Source: Henckelia pumila
Lineage: Eukaryota > Streptophyta > Magnoliopsida > Lamiales > Gesneriaceae
Reading direction: 5' to 3'
Length of the DNA: 64,000 nt
NCBI RefSeq assembly: GCF_033568475.1
Contig: NC_133122.1
Location: 147,822,861-147,886,860 of the forward strand
In this document: piece by piece, positions 21,178 through 31,986 of the stretch
How the letters are laid out: each line of letters opens with the position of its first letter
How positions within the stretch are numbered: position 1 is the first letter of the stretch
Notes under the pieces: generated by a model
Told to the model about the DNA's origin: nothing
Databases searched by the model: none
Seen by the model: the letters and a program-made list of their open reading frames with translations, nothing else
Translations under genes and position numbers: made by a program

Positions 21178-22936
21178 CAGGTTGCTCAGATCAAGCGATT
21201 AAATTAATCGATTGTACAAAAAATTTTTAAGCCTCGGTTTTTGAAACAAAATAAATTTTTTTTAAAAATAAAAATTTTTCAGGCAAAAACACGGGCAGCG
21301 ATTGGATCGCTGCCCCGGGCAGCGCACGGCGCTGCCCTAGGGGCAGCCGGGCTGCCCGGCCCGAGCCCTTTTGGGGCGCGGGCTGCCCGGGAGCGTCCCG
21401 GGCGGCCCGCGAAAAATTTAATTTTAATTTTAAAATTAAAATTTTAATATGTTAAAATTCTATTTTTGGTCCGATCGAAAATTATTTTTGATTGGTCCAC
21501 GAGGCGTCGGATCGAATTGTTCGAGTTCGTAAATTTTAAAATTGATTTTTGGATAAATTTGAATTTTTGGAAAATTTATAGATTTTATCCGTTAAATCAG
21601 ATTTTATGAAATTAATTATTTTTGGTACAATTGATGATAAGATATGATCTTATGGAAATATTGAGTAAAATATGATTTTATGTATAAAATTGGATTTTAT
21701 ATGTAAAATATGATTTTATTTGATAAAAAGATAAAATATGATTTTGTATGTAAAATAAGATTTTATATATGGAATATGATTTTATCCTTTTAATTTAAAT
21801 TGTCATTGCATGTTATCCAATAAATTAATTTTGAATTAAATATTATTGGATAAGGATGATCGATTGCCATGACCAATTTTGTAGGTGTATGTTAGGAATT
21901 TACATTTGTTTTTATTGTTATTGGATTTATTAATGAGCCTGGTTTATGGCCCAATATGAATTGTCATATGTAATAAAAGTGGGCCTGGTTTATGGCCCGT
22001 TCCCACCCCTTAAAATGTATCCCCTACTTGTCATGGTTATTTATTGTAAATACATTAGACTTAGTGGGAGATGAAGATTTGAAGACGGAGGTGGGCCCAG
22101 CAGACAATAAAGACTGAAGAAATGTAAATTGGAAGCTCAATGTAATAGGATTGCATTGCATACCTGCATATTACCTAGGATTGGACTTAGACTCATGATT
22201 GGCAACCACGGGTCGATTAGAAATGGAATCGATCATCCTATATAATATATGATATTATAGTTGTATGCATGTTTTAGACTAAATTGTGTGAATCCGGCAA
22301 GCATACAAATTCTAAAATGATGAGACAAATTTTCAAAATTAAAATTCCTCATTTTAAATATGATTTAAAATTGATATCAAGATAAATAAAGGAAATTTAA
22401 ATATTGTTTAAATGTTCCTACCTTCCATCAACGATCAATGTATGAGATGCTACCCGCGGATACGGTCCGGCTCATATTATTGGGGGGGCCCGTTCGTCGG
22501 AAAGCTGTACATTGGATCGACACATGTTGTAAGTTGGGTGGAACTCCCATGGGATCGGCTCATATTATTGGGGGATCCACATGGCGACCGTCCATCACAA
22601 CTTAATATTGATGGGTCATCTTGACATGTCACAATAAACGGCGTCATATTATTGGGCCCTTATTGGACATGAGGTAAAAAACGTGGAGGTTGCTTTGGAA
22701 GCAATTGGGCTCTACCTTTTGAAAATTATGGTTGGCTGATATTATTCGGGACCATAGTTTGTCAATTGGACTCCATGTTCCCACTAAGGAAAACAGTTTC
22801 CCGTTTTCACTAGAGGGTAGTGAAATCGTTAAAATAGTGGGAGTGAGATTCATAAAATAAATTTCGCCTATTTTATGTCTTAGTAAATTAATTAAACAAT
22901 CACTGATTATTGTCTGTTTCTTTTCAGTATTTCATA
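21178..22936 (+). other. copia-1 long untranslated leader with structured blocks
   Basis: Three unusual blocks fill the 1.76 kb before gag. At 21286-21412 a GC-rich stretch has repeated GGGCAGC/GCTGCCC words able to pair with each other. At 21600-21800 AT-rich units of the type AAAATATGATTTTAT recur about eight times. At 22473, 22561, 22645 and 22738 a motif CATATTATTGGG recurs at 84-93 bp spacing. Several stop codons exclude a long ORF. The last block is conserved in copia-2, so it may matter for RNA packaging or translation; this is inference. Confidence 0.6.
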
Positions 22937-23743
22937 AAGATGAATTCGCGTAATCCACTATTCTCTATCCTCGAACAAAATAAATTGACTGGCGCAAACT
23001 ATACGGAATGGTTCCGTAAGTTGAAGATTGTCTTGACTTCGGAGAAGATGCTCTACGTGTTAGAAAAATCTCCTCCGAAGGAAGCACCAGCTGATGTAAG
23101 TCCGGAAGAGTTGGCCAAACTTGATACATGATGGGACCATGATATCAAGGCCAAATGATATATGCAAGCCTCGATGTCTGATGAACTCCAGAGGCGATTT
23201 GAGGACACCGTGAATGCTGCTGACATTCACGTACAACTCAAGGAACTTTTTGGGGCTCAATCGAGAGCTGAAAGGTTCGCTACTGTAAAAGAGCTAATGA
23301 CGTGTCGCATGCGTGAAGGGACTTCGGTCCGTGATCATGGGGTACGAGTGATTTGGCTCATACAGAAGTTGATAACGCTTGATTTGGTGTTGGAGCATGA
23401 ACTCAACGTGGACTTATTACTTCTATCTCTTCCTTCTTCGTTTGACGGATTTGTGGTGAATTTCAATAAGAACAAGATAGAGGCCTCCCTTGAAGAGATG
23501 GTCAATATGCTTGTAACATATGAATCCACTTTAAAGAAGGATAAACCGGCTTTCTTGGTGGGCTCCTCTTCTTCTGCTAATAAGGGGCCAAGTACAAAGG
23601 GTAAGAAACGTTCTGCCCCACCCAAGAAAACCGAACCCGGGAAGAAGTACAAGACAAAGGCTTCAAACATGGAAAAGTCCAAGGTGTTTGTCATTACTGC
23701 AAGAAGCCCGGTCATTGGAAACGTAACTGCAAGGAATATCTAG
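22937..23743 (+). pseudogene. copia-1 gag, broken
   Basis: The frame starts MNSRNPLFSILEQNKLTGAN and has the copia gag core (YTEWFRKLKIVL; MLVTYESTLKK). TGA stops at 23129-23131 and 23156-23158 interrupt it. A one-base loss just upstream of 23688 puts the CCHC knuckle (CHYCKKPGHWKRNC, 23688-23729) in the pol frame instead of the gag frame. A gag product from this copy would be truncated early. Confidence 0.9.
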
Positions 23744-23748
23744 AGCAG

Positions 23749-26700
23749 TTGCGAACTGCGAAGGGTATGTTCTATATTGAAATAAATGTTTCACTTAATA
23801 CTACTTCTTGGGTATTGGATACCGGATGTGGATCTCACATTTGCAATGATTTGCAGGTGATGACAAGAAGTCGCAAGCTTAGAATGGGTGAGACCCAGCT
23901 GAGGCTCGGAAATGGTTCCAGAGTTGAAGCTAAAGCTGTGGGAGATGTTTATTTAATTTTGCAGAACGATTTTAAGTTACTTTTGAGAGATATTTTATTT
24001 GTTCCAGATTTGATTAAAAACATTATTTCTGTTTCTATGCTTGATAGAGATGGTTATTCTTGCAATTTTGTAAATGGGATTTGCAATATTTACAAGAATG
24101 AATGTTTGATTGGAAATGGACAACTTGAAAACGATCTATATAACTTAAAATTAAAAGACGTTCCAATAAATTATGTTGATAAACCGGTAACAACAAATAA
24201 AAGGAAAATCGATAATCAAAACCCGGCAAACCTTTGGCATGCTAGGCTAGGTCATATTTCCTCAAGGAGGATGAACAAGCTAGTGGGAGAGGGCATGTTT
24301 GATATGTCTGATATTAACTCTCTATCTACTTGTGAGTCCTGCCTGAAAGGAAAAATGACTAAATCTCCTTTTAAGGGGAAACCTGAGCGTAGTCAAAATC
24401 TGTTGGATTTGATCCATACAGACGTTTGTGGTCCATTTAGAATTGGTACTCAATATGGCCACACCTACTTCATTACCTTTACTGATGATTATTCTAGGTA
24501 TGGGTATTTATATTTAATGAAATATAAGTCTGAAGCATTTGAAAAGTTCAAAGAATTCAAGGCTGAAGTAGAAAACAAACTAGGTAAAAGTATTAAAGCA
24601 CTTCGATCGGATCGAGGTGGAGAATACTTAAGTACCGAGTTTTTAGACTATCTGAAAGAGAATGGGATTCTCTCTCAGTGGACTCCTCCTATGACACCAC
24701 AGCTGAATGGTGTATCGGAGCGTCGTAATCGAACTTTGTTGGACATGGTTCGATCCATGATGAGCTTCACTGAGCTTCCACCTTCATTTTGGGGCTATGC
24801 GCTTGAAACGGCGGTATTGTTGTTGAACAACGTCCACACTAAAGCAGTGGATAAAACACCATACGAGTTATGGAATGGCAAAGCTCCTAAGTATTCGTAC
24901 TTGAGGATTTGGGGATGTCCTGCTTACATGAAGCAGACAGTGGGAGATAAGTTGGATAGTCGATCCACCTTATGTTATTTTGTAGGGTATCCGAAGAATT
25001 CAATCGGATATTATTTCTATCATCCTGCTGAAACAAAGGTGTTTGTTTCAAGCAATGCCACCTTCTTGGAGAAGGAGTTCTTATTGGATAAGAAAGGCAA
25101 GATGATGGAACTCGAAGAAATTCGAGAAGAACCCGAAATACAAAATAATGATCCTACACCTCAGGAACCATTGATAGACACGCCTATACCTAGAAGATCC
25201 GAGAGGACTTCTAGACCTCCTATTCGATATGGTCTTCTTCTTGAAGGGGATCAAGATGAACCCGATGTTGGATGTGATCCAAGAAACTTCAAGAAAGCAA
25301 TTTCTGATGCGGATTCAAATTTATGGCTTGAAGCTATGCAGTCGGAAATAGATTCGATGCATAAAAACCAAGTTTGGTCTTTAGTAGATCCTCCCGATGG
25401 AATTGTTCCAATAGGGTGTAAATGGATCTACAAGAGAAAGCTTGGGCCTGATGGTAAGGTATTGACCTACAAGGCGCGATTGGTGGCGAAAGGTTATACT
25501 CAAAGACAAGGAGTTGACTATGATGAAACCTTTTCACCAGTTGCAATGTTCAAGTCCATAAGAATCCTTATTGCCATAGCTGCTTGGTATGACTATGAGA
25601 TATGGCAAATGGATGTGAAGACTGCATTTCTTAATGGAAACATTAAGGAAGAGATCTATATGACGCAGCCTAAGGGATACACATCCATGGGAAGCGAGCA
25701 TAAGGTATGCAAGCTTCAGATATCAATCTATGGTCTTAAACAAGCATCAAGAAGTTGGAACCAGAAATTTGATGAAACAATAAAGGATTTTGGTTTCATC
25801 AAGAACCCGGAGGAACCATGCGTGTACAAGAAAGTAGTTAAGGATGCTGTGACATTCTTAGTACTTTATGTTGATGACATCCTACTCATTGGGAATGATG
25901 TAGGGATGTTGCAGTCAACAAAGATATGGTTATCAGGTAGATTCTCGATGAAGGATTTGGGTGAGGCATCGTATATTCTAGGGATACAGATCTATAGAGA
26001 TAGATCTAAGAGAATGATAGGACTCACTCAAGCAACCTACATCGACACCATATTGAAACAGTTTTCAATGGATGGATCCAAGAGAGGACATCTACCTATG
26101 TGTCATGGAGTTTCTCTATCCAAGTCTATGTGTCCCAAGACTGATGAAGAGATAGAGAAAATGACACATGTACCATATGCGTCAGCCATTGGTAGTATCA
26201 TGTATGGGATGATATCTACCAGACCGGATGTAGCATTTGCTCTGAGTGTCACGAGCAGATATCAAGCTAATCCCGGTCAAATGCATTGGAAAGCCGTGAA
26301 GGACATTCTTAAGTACTTACGAAGGACTAAGAATATGTTCATGGTATATGGAGGAAGAGAACTAAAATTGGAAGGCTATACCGACTCTAGCTTCCAAAGT
26401 GACGTGGATGACTTGAAGTCAACCTCTGGATTTGTGTTCATGCTCAATGGCGGTGCTGTCTCTTGGAAGAGTTCCAAGCAGGACACCATAGTGGATTCCA
26501 CCACTGAGGCAGAATACATTGCAGCATCAGCTGCTGCTAAAGAGGCCGTTTGGATGAGGAATTTCGTCCAAGAGTTGGGCGTTATTCCTGAAGTTGTTGG
26601 TCCAGTCCCGGTGTACTGTGACAACACGGATGCCGTTGCTCAGGCAAAGGAACCAAGGTCTCATCAAAGATCCAAACACGTACTGAGGAAATACCATATC

Positions 26701-26853
26701 ATCCGGGAGATCGTGGAAAGAGGAGACATCACTGTCGAAAGAGTGGCCTCTGCAGAAAATATCGCTGATCCACTTACTAAGCCCTTGCCAGGACCATTAT
26801 TTGACAAACATCGCGAAGCAATGGGTCTACGTAGTATGACTAGTTGGCTTTAG
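23749..26853 (+). CDS. copia-1 pol: protease, integrase, RT, RNase H
   Basis: An uninterrupted 1034-codon frame. The protease motif VLDTGCGSHIC is at about residue 22, the GAG-pre-integrase HARLGHISS near 163, and the integrase core is D225 (HTDVCGPF), then TFTDDYSRYGYLYL and the NGVSERRNRTLLD Glu motif. The RT part has KTAFLNGNIKEEIYM and catalytic YVDDILL (Asp about 709). The RNase H part has GYTDSSFQSD and STTEAEYIAAS. It ends in LTKPLPGPLFDKH, as usual for copia. The frame is continuous with the zinc knuckle upstream, so the original gene was a single gag-pol frame. The first residue given is only the first ATG after the last stop, not a real start. Confidence 0.93.
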   Translation: MRTAKGMFYIEINVSLNTTSWVLDTGCGSHICNDLQVMTRSRKLRMGETQLRLGNGSRVEAKAVGDVYLILQNDFKLLLRDILFVPDLIKNIISVSMLDRDGYSCNFVNGICNIYKNECLIGNGQLENDLYNLKLKDVPINYVDKPVTTNKRKIDNQNPANLWHARLGHISSRRMNKLVGEGMFDMSDINSLSTCESCLKGKMTKSPFKGKPERSQNLLDLIHTDVCGPFRIGTQYGHTYFITFTDDYSRYGYLYLMKYKSEAFEKFKEFKAEVENKLGKSIKALRSDRGGEYLSTEFLDYLKENGILSQWTPPMTPQLNGVSERRNRTLLDMVRSMMSFTELPPSFWGYALETAVLLLNNVHTKAVDKTPYELWNGKAPKYSYLRIWGCPAYMKQTVGDKLDSRSTLCYFVGYPKNSIGYYFYHPAETKVFVSSNATFLEKEFLLDKKGKMMELEEIREEPEIQNNDPTPQEPLIDTPIPRRSERTSRPPIRYGLLLEGDQDEPDVGCDPRNFKKAISDADSNLWLEAMQSEIDSMHKNQVWSLVDPPDGIVPIGCKWIYKRKLGPDGKVLTYKARLVAKGYTQRQGVDYDETFSPVAMFKSIRILIAIAAWYDYEIWQMDVKTAFLNGNIKEEIYMTQPKGYTSMGSEHKVCKLQISIYGLKQASRSWNQKFDETIKDFGFIKNPEEPCVYKKVVKDAVTFLVLYVDDILLIGNDVGMLQSTKIWLSGRFSMKDLGEASYILGIQIYRDRSKRMIGLTQATYIDTILKQFSMDGSKRGHLPMCHGVSLSKSMCPKTDEEIEKMTHVPYASAIGSIMYGMISTRPDVAFALSVTSRYQANPGQMHWKAVKDILKYLRRTKNMFMVYGGRELKLEGYTDSSFQSDVDDLKSTSGFVFMLNGGAVSWKSSKQDTIVDSTTEAEYIAASAAAKEAVWMRNFVQELGVIPEVVGPVPVYCDNTDAVAQAKEPRSHQRSKHVLRKYHIIREIVERGDITVERVASAENIADPLTKPLPGPLFDKHREAMGLRSMTSWL

Positions 26854-26867
26854 GGCAAGTGAGAGAT

Positions 26868-28651
26868 TGAAAGAGTGGGTGCCCGGTGAGCCAACTTGTG
26901 GCTAAGGGCTTTGATGACTCTTTGTATAAACAATCTTTTGTTTAATATAATTTACACTTTTATTAATGGCAATGACTTTATCTTTCTTCATATTGTTATA
27001 TTGTGATATACTATTGTTGTTTTGATAAAGACCTTGAATATACTATAGTGTATGTAAGATGTGGTAGTACATGGGGATGTCTATCATGAAACACATCTTA
27101 TAGTCACTGTATATTCTAAATTGTTCCTAGTCGATTGAGTCGTCCGTTAATAAGGATAAGGATCGCTCGAGATTGAGACTAGCATTTGCGATGCAGAGTA
27201 CCACGTTTCATTGGTAAGGAACATAGAGATGTTCGAAGCATGCAAATGGATATTCATACGATGAATGATCGAACTACCCTATCCGGACTTTCCAAGTGGT
27301 TATCACTTATCGAGTGGATAAAGTCCGCGGTTTTGGTTGTACACCATTAGTCCTTACTACTTGAAACATCATTGAGACTCTATATGCTAGTACTGTGCTT
27401 TGACTCGTTTACCGACTCTATTGGGGTCATCAGGTGTCGGGATTGGGTACAGTTACAACACATATAGGAGTCGATGCTTTGTTGTCAAGGATTCACCACA
27501 TACTTGCGAGTGTGGATATCCTATGCAATCTGAGGAGATATTAGTGTGACGAATCTCTGGCCAGAGTACATGATGTGTTTTAAGAAATGGTTTCTTAGTA
27601 GCACATGCGATGTCACTATTTGATCTTCAAGATGTATTGCATAGTTATCGAATCTCGAACGACTCTCGATTTACCAATGGTTGTTGATTCGATCGGGATA
27701 TATGGATGAAGGGACCGTACTGTACGCTAACCAAAATCTATTGGTTCTTGCAGGCACTATCAGTGATACCTAGGAAATCATGGGGCGATGTTGCTAGGCG
27801 CTCTTACCATGATTCGATGGGCAAGTCGGAAATTGTTGTTCCAGAGTAATGGATTTTTAATCCTCGTTGAGATAGTTAAATTTAAAGAGTTAAATTTAAT
27901 GAACAAAGAAGTGGGACTTCTTATTTAAGAGTAGAGGAGTAAGATTTCTTAAAATGACATAGGGATGGGCATTTTTGGAAATCACTGAATTCGGATTCAG
28001 AAAATTTATCTTGACTCTAAAAAATGCAGAAATGGTTTCTGTGAACATTGGTGAAATTGGTTTATCAATCTGAGTCACGATAAATTTTATATTAATTTCT
28101 GAACATGCGGGCTTTGCTTGTCAGGCTTAAACTTATGACTAATGGGCCCTAAGCTGTTAGCAGCCCACATTATAAATAAGTTATTGCAGTACAGAAATTA
28201 CATATCAGAGGTCACAATTTTCGAAAACCTAGTTGTTTTTCTCTCAAAAGTGGCCGCCCCCTCCCTCTCTCTGTCGGGAAAATCCAGCCTGTGAATTTTG
28301 AATTTGCAGTCTGGTTTAACGGATCAAATTCGTTAATTCTCTTCGTAGAAACTTCTGATAGATTTTCTAGTGCAATCTATCAGAGGGATTAAATCTCTGT
28401 TCGTGGACCTGATTGAAGAACAGTTCGTCCATCAGTTCCTGGGAGATACAACAAGAGCAGAGCAATCTGTTGGTGTCCATAATCTCGATTCGAGATTGGA
28501 GGTAAAAATTTATAATTGTTATTTAATTTTTACACACATAATTTAATCGTTAAGTTTTGATACCCATTATGGAATCGTTCCATATAAAATTTTTAAATTT
28601 CCGCTGCACCGGGTATCAATTCTGATTGATCTGATCGCCGGTTCTCCATCA
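26868..28651 (+). repeat. copia-1 3' LTR
   Basis: This 1784-bp LTR is preceded by a purine-rich AGGGCAAGTGAGAGAT. The length difference of 63 bp from the 5' LTR is explained by the 60-bp gap at 27852/27853 plus two short indels. Confidence 0.93.
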
Positions 28652-29830
28652 AAGGGATGAAGTGGAGTGTTTATCAATTTGTTTCGAGATGTTTGGTTTG
28701 TTAACAAGTCAAGGCTGAACACCGACGACTAGGTGAATTACTGCAGAATCTTGAGATTCCCGAATGGAAGTGGGAGCACGTGACTATGGATTTTGTCACC
28801 CACTTGCCTATGACTTCACGTCTGTGTGATGCTATTTGGGTCGTTGTTGATCGTTTGACGAAATCAGCACACTTTATTCCTTACAACCGGGAGTATTCTT
28901 ATGATTGCATGGCACGCTTATATATCCAGGAGATAGTGCGATTGCATGGGATTCCAATGGGCATAATTAGTGATAGAGACCCGCGATTTACCTCATGATT
29001 TTGGGGTAGTTTTCAGCAGGCGTTGAGTACCACTCTGAGTTTGAGCACTGCATATCATCCAGAGACTGACGGGCAGTCAGAGCGGACAATTTGTACATTG
29101 GAAGATATGCTACGTTCTTCTGTCATGGACTTTGGCTTATCTTGACAGAATCAATTACCTTTGATCGAATTTTCCTACAATAATAGTTATCATCGTAGTA
29201 TTGATATGGCACATTTCGAGGCATTGTACGGTCAACGGTGTTGTACTCCGTTATTCTGGGATGAAGTCGGAAAATGACAAGTCGAGGGTCCTGAGTTGGT
29301 GCAGCAGATTGTAGACAAGGTAGATTTGATCAAACAAAGGATCAAAGTTGCTCAAGATCGACAAGCCAGTTATGCTAATATTCATCGCAGACCACTTCAG
29401 TTTGAGCCTGGTGAATATGTGTTCTTGCGAGTATCACCTTTCAGGAAGGTGATGAGATTAGGTGTGAAAGGCAAGTTATCACCTCGTTTCATTGGGCCTT
29501 TCCCGATACTGGAGAAAATTGGAGATGTTACTTATCGTTTGGCGTTACTACCATCTCTTTCCAGTATACATAATGTTTTTCATGTATCGTTACTTCGACA
29601 GTACATAGCTGATGAATCACAAGTGATTCAGTTTACTGATGTTCAGCTAAAGTCAGATCTGTCGTATGTTGAACGACCACTCCGTATCCTAGACAGGAAG
29701 GAGAAAGTTCTTCGGAACAAGACTATACCACTTGTGATGGTACAGTGGCAGCGCCGAGGCGTTGAGGAAGCAACTTGGTAAACCGAGAGCCATATGCAAG
29801 CAGAATATCCTGAGTTGTTTGCCTTATACT
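28652..29830 (+). pseudogene. gypsy-1 integrase core and chromodomain-like tail, broken
   Basis: The integrase resumes with [21 protein letters not shown] codons, then [10 protein letters not shown] with the first catalytic Asp, SDRDPRFTS, and a DGQSERT motif. Stops include one near 28702, TGA at 28996-28998 (in place of CGA), TGA at 29143-29145 and TGA at 29275-29277. The tail (29296-29781) keeps FHVSLLRQYIADES and a chromodomain-like segment (VQWQRRGVEEATW), ending in a TAA where relatives have a Glu codon. Most stops look like C-to-T or G-to-A changes, as expected from methylated DNA. Confidence 0.9.
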
Positions 29831-29944
29831 TTTGATTACCATGTAAAGATGTAATTACAGTTGTTGTAATAAAACATGGTTTGGTGTTTTATATTGTTAT
29901 CTTGATTTGTCTTTAGATTTTATTTCGCGGACGAAATGTCTAAA

Positions 29945-29955
29945 GGTGGGGAGAA
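29945..29955 (+). other. gypsy-1 polypurine tract
   Basis: GGTGGGGAGAA directly precedes the 3' LTR and is the expected plus-strand primer. Confidence 0.82.
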
Positions 29956-31280
29956 TGTAGTAACCCGGAACCCATTTTAAGGTAATAATATGTTAAACAT
30001 GATTAAGGGTTAGTAATTAACCAATTTCGGCGCTTAATAAACTAAAAAGATGATTTGACGAACGGAGCTTCCATTGGCCATCGGATGCAACGATGGAGGG
30101 GCAGAACGGACGCAACGTTCCTTGAGATACATGCAGGCATGAGGTGGCTTGATGACTAAGCTACGAGTTTTGACAAGTGTCAAACATGCAGGAACGGACG
30201 CAACGTTCATGTCCGGAAATTTTGGCTATAAATAGGGGTCTCTAGAGTTCATTTTCAAATACGAATACCGAGTTTCCTTATTCGATCATTTATATAGAGT
30301 GAGTTATACACTTGAGGGCCTTATTGATTATGATAGAGGTTCTGGAATAACCAAGGTATGGTTATAGTCATCCGGGACTAGCGACTCCAAAGGGCTATCT
30401 ACGGACGAAGGTATGGTCCGGGAATCTATTTAAGATTTGGGAGTACTTATTAGCTTAGTTAAGGCTTATAGAACTTGTGTAGTGATACGGTGAACTTTTG
30501 AATATAGGCTTGGAACCTAGGATCTACTATACTTGAACTAGCCTAGAGGTACATACACATTGACTGAGATTGCCAGCGAGTATACATGTTTATATGTTGC
30601 ATTTATTTGGCATTATTATATGGCATGATATATTATTTACCGCTTTCTATACTCATATGTCATGTGCATATACACGTTGAGCCTATACCTTGTTATACCT
30701 GATTATAGAGCCGCTCAGCTCTATACTCGATAGTCTGTCACTGAGAGTACCGCGACGGCGGGGACATGTATGTCTGACTACTCCGGTGTACTAGATGAGT
30801 GTGGTTGCACCCAGAGGTTGATCCGTGTGGTGGCAGCACTCATGTGGCGCCGGTACTGAGCATGACTTTTCGGATGACCCTTTACTAGTCATCATGTTGC
30901 ATGCACTATATACATATGTTTACTCATGTTTATGTACTGGATGTTAGCGCTCACGTCCTAGTTATTATCTTGGACACCCTATTTTACGGGGCAGATCGCA
31001 GGATGGACGGAGCTGGTAGTTCAAGGCAGGACTAAGGAGCAGGAGCCTTGAGGAGTTAATTATACAGCAGGATTCGATATAGCTGTATAATGTTTACTTT
31101 TAAGTTTTTCAATATGGTTGTATCACTACAGTATTAAGCCTGGATATGTTTTACTAAGCTGATATGTAAATTATGGATTATGTTTCCGCACGTTTTTACT
31201 CTGTTGGAATTTTGCTGTATTAAGTTTAATGCATGCTATTAGTTGCCAGTTAGTAGGTGATTCCATGCAGGGTCACTACA
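29956..31280 (+). repeat. gypsy-1 3' LTR
   Basis: This 1325-bp partner of 8323-9685 starts TGTAGTAACCCGG and ends CACTACA. It differs by scattered substitutions and loss of a U3 motif unit. The MULE coding sequence resumes immediately after it. Confidence 0.92.
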
Positions 31281-31986
31281 CATGTTATCCTGTTCCTTTC
31301 ATTTTTCTTCAACACTAGCTCATAACTCTTCCTAACACTGTGATCTCTCAAAACCTCCCTATATTCTTGTGCACTCTTGAATTTCATTCCCACAACAAGG
31401 GAAATCTTCTTCATATCTTGCCCCTCTTTGAAAGTAGGGTGTATAGGTCCCTCTTCATCAGATCCATACATGCTTAAATCATCATCATCATCATCATCTG
31501 CCTCACTTAACCCTTCTAAGTTATCTCCAGTTTCAAATTCTTTTTCTCTTCTCCCCAACTTTCCTTTTATCTTTTCTCTTATTCCTCTGTGTACTTTCCT
31601 TTGGATACACATCACCCTCAACATTCAAATTTTTAGCATATGTTTCTTCACCACTATTCCCCTCAGTATCCTCCAAAAGTTCAGATGGTACAACTGAATA
31701 ATTTGCATCAGATGAGTCATCGAATTCACTAGAATCTAAAATGCCTTCATCCTCATTACTTAAAAAATTTTCAAAATCAAGATTATGGGGTTTTGGATTT
31801 TGAGCATGAGAAGAAATTGGAATATTGTCGAGAAAATCATCTAAGGTTGGAATATATTCATTAAAATGTTGTTCTTGTCTATCAAATTCAGAAAATGCAG
31901 GACCAGAACAATCAACTTTCTCAAAAGTACCATTATTATTTTCTGGATTCATTTGGTCACATTCATCCTGATAAGCGTGTTTAGTA
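31281..31986 (-). pseudogene. MULE transposase, acidic linker and MuDR domain
   Basis: Read from 31986 leftward, an acidic region (NLDFENFLSNEDEGILDSSE; a run of seven Asp encoded by ATC repeats near 31480) is followed by HPTFKEGQDMKKISLVVGMKF and SAQEYREVLRDHSVRK, which is the MuDR-type N-terminal domain of plant MULE transposases. The two parts are in different frames, so an indel lies near 31540-31620. The segment ends with NERNRITC at the gypsy-1 border. Confidence 0.82.

Larger units (their letters stand above)
19318..28651 (+). mobile_element. Ty1/copia element copia-1
   Basis: A 9.3-kb plus-strand copia element with LTRs starting TGAAAGA and ending ATCA, and a perfect target duplication AAGGG (19313-19317 and 28652-28656) in the gypsy-1 integrase. 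Order: LTR, tRNA-iMet-type primer site, a long 1.8-kb leader, gag, then protease-integrase-RT-RNase H in one long frame, which is copia order. Pol is open over 1034 codons, while gag has two stops and a frameshift. Confidence 0.95.
8323..31280 (+). mobile_element. Ty3/gypsy chromovirus gypsy-1, hosting gypsy-2 and copia-1
   Basis: Two LTRs starting TGTAGTAACCCGG and ending ACTACA or ATTACA bound an element oriented on the plus strand. Its order is LTR, tRNA-iMet-type primer site, gag, protease, RT, RNase H, integrase, chromodomain-like tail, polypurine tract, LTR. The domain order and tail are those of Tekay/Del-like chromoviruses. Gypsy-2 and copia-1 interrupt its integrase. Several stops and one frameshift show that it is old. 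Flanking 5-mers are CCTAT and CATGT, so any target duplication has decayed. Without guests it is about 7.4 kb. Confidence 0.9.

Noticed and set aside
21241..21447. 68-codon ORF, Ala/Pro/Gly-rich
   Set aside because: It runs through the GC-rich leader block of copia-1, has no domain, and reflects base composition.
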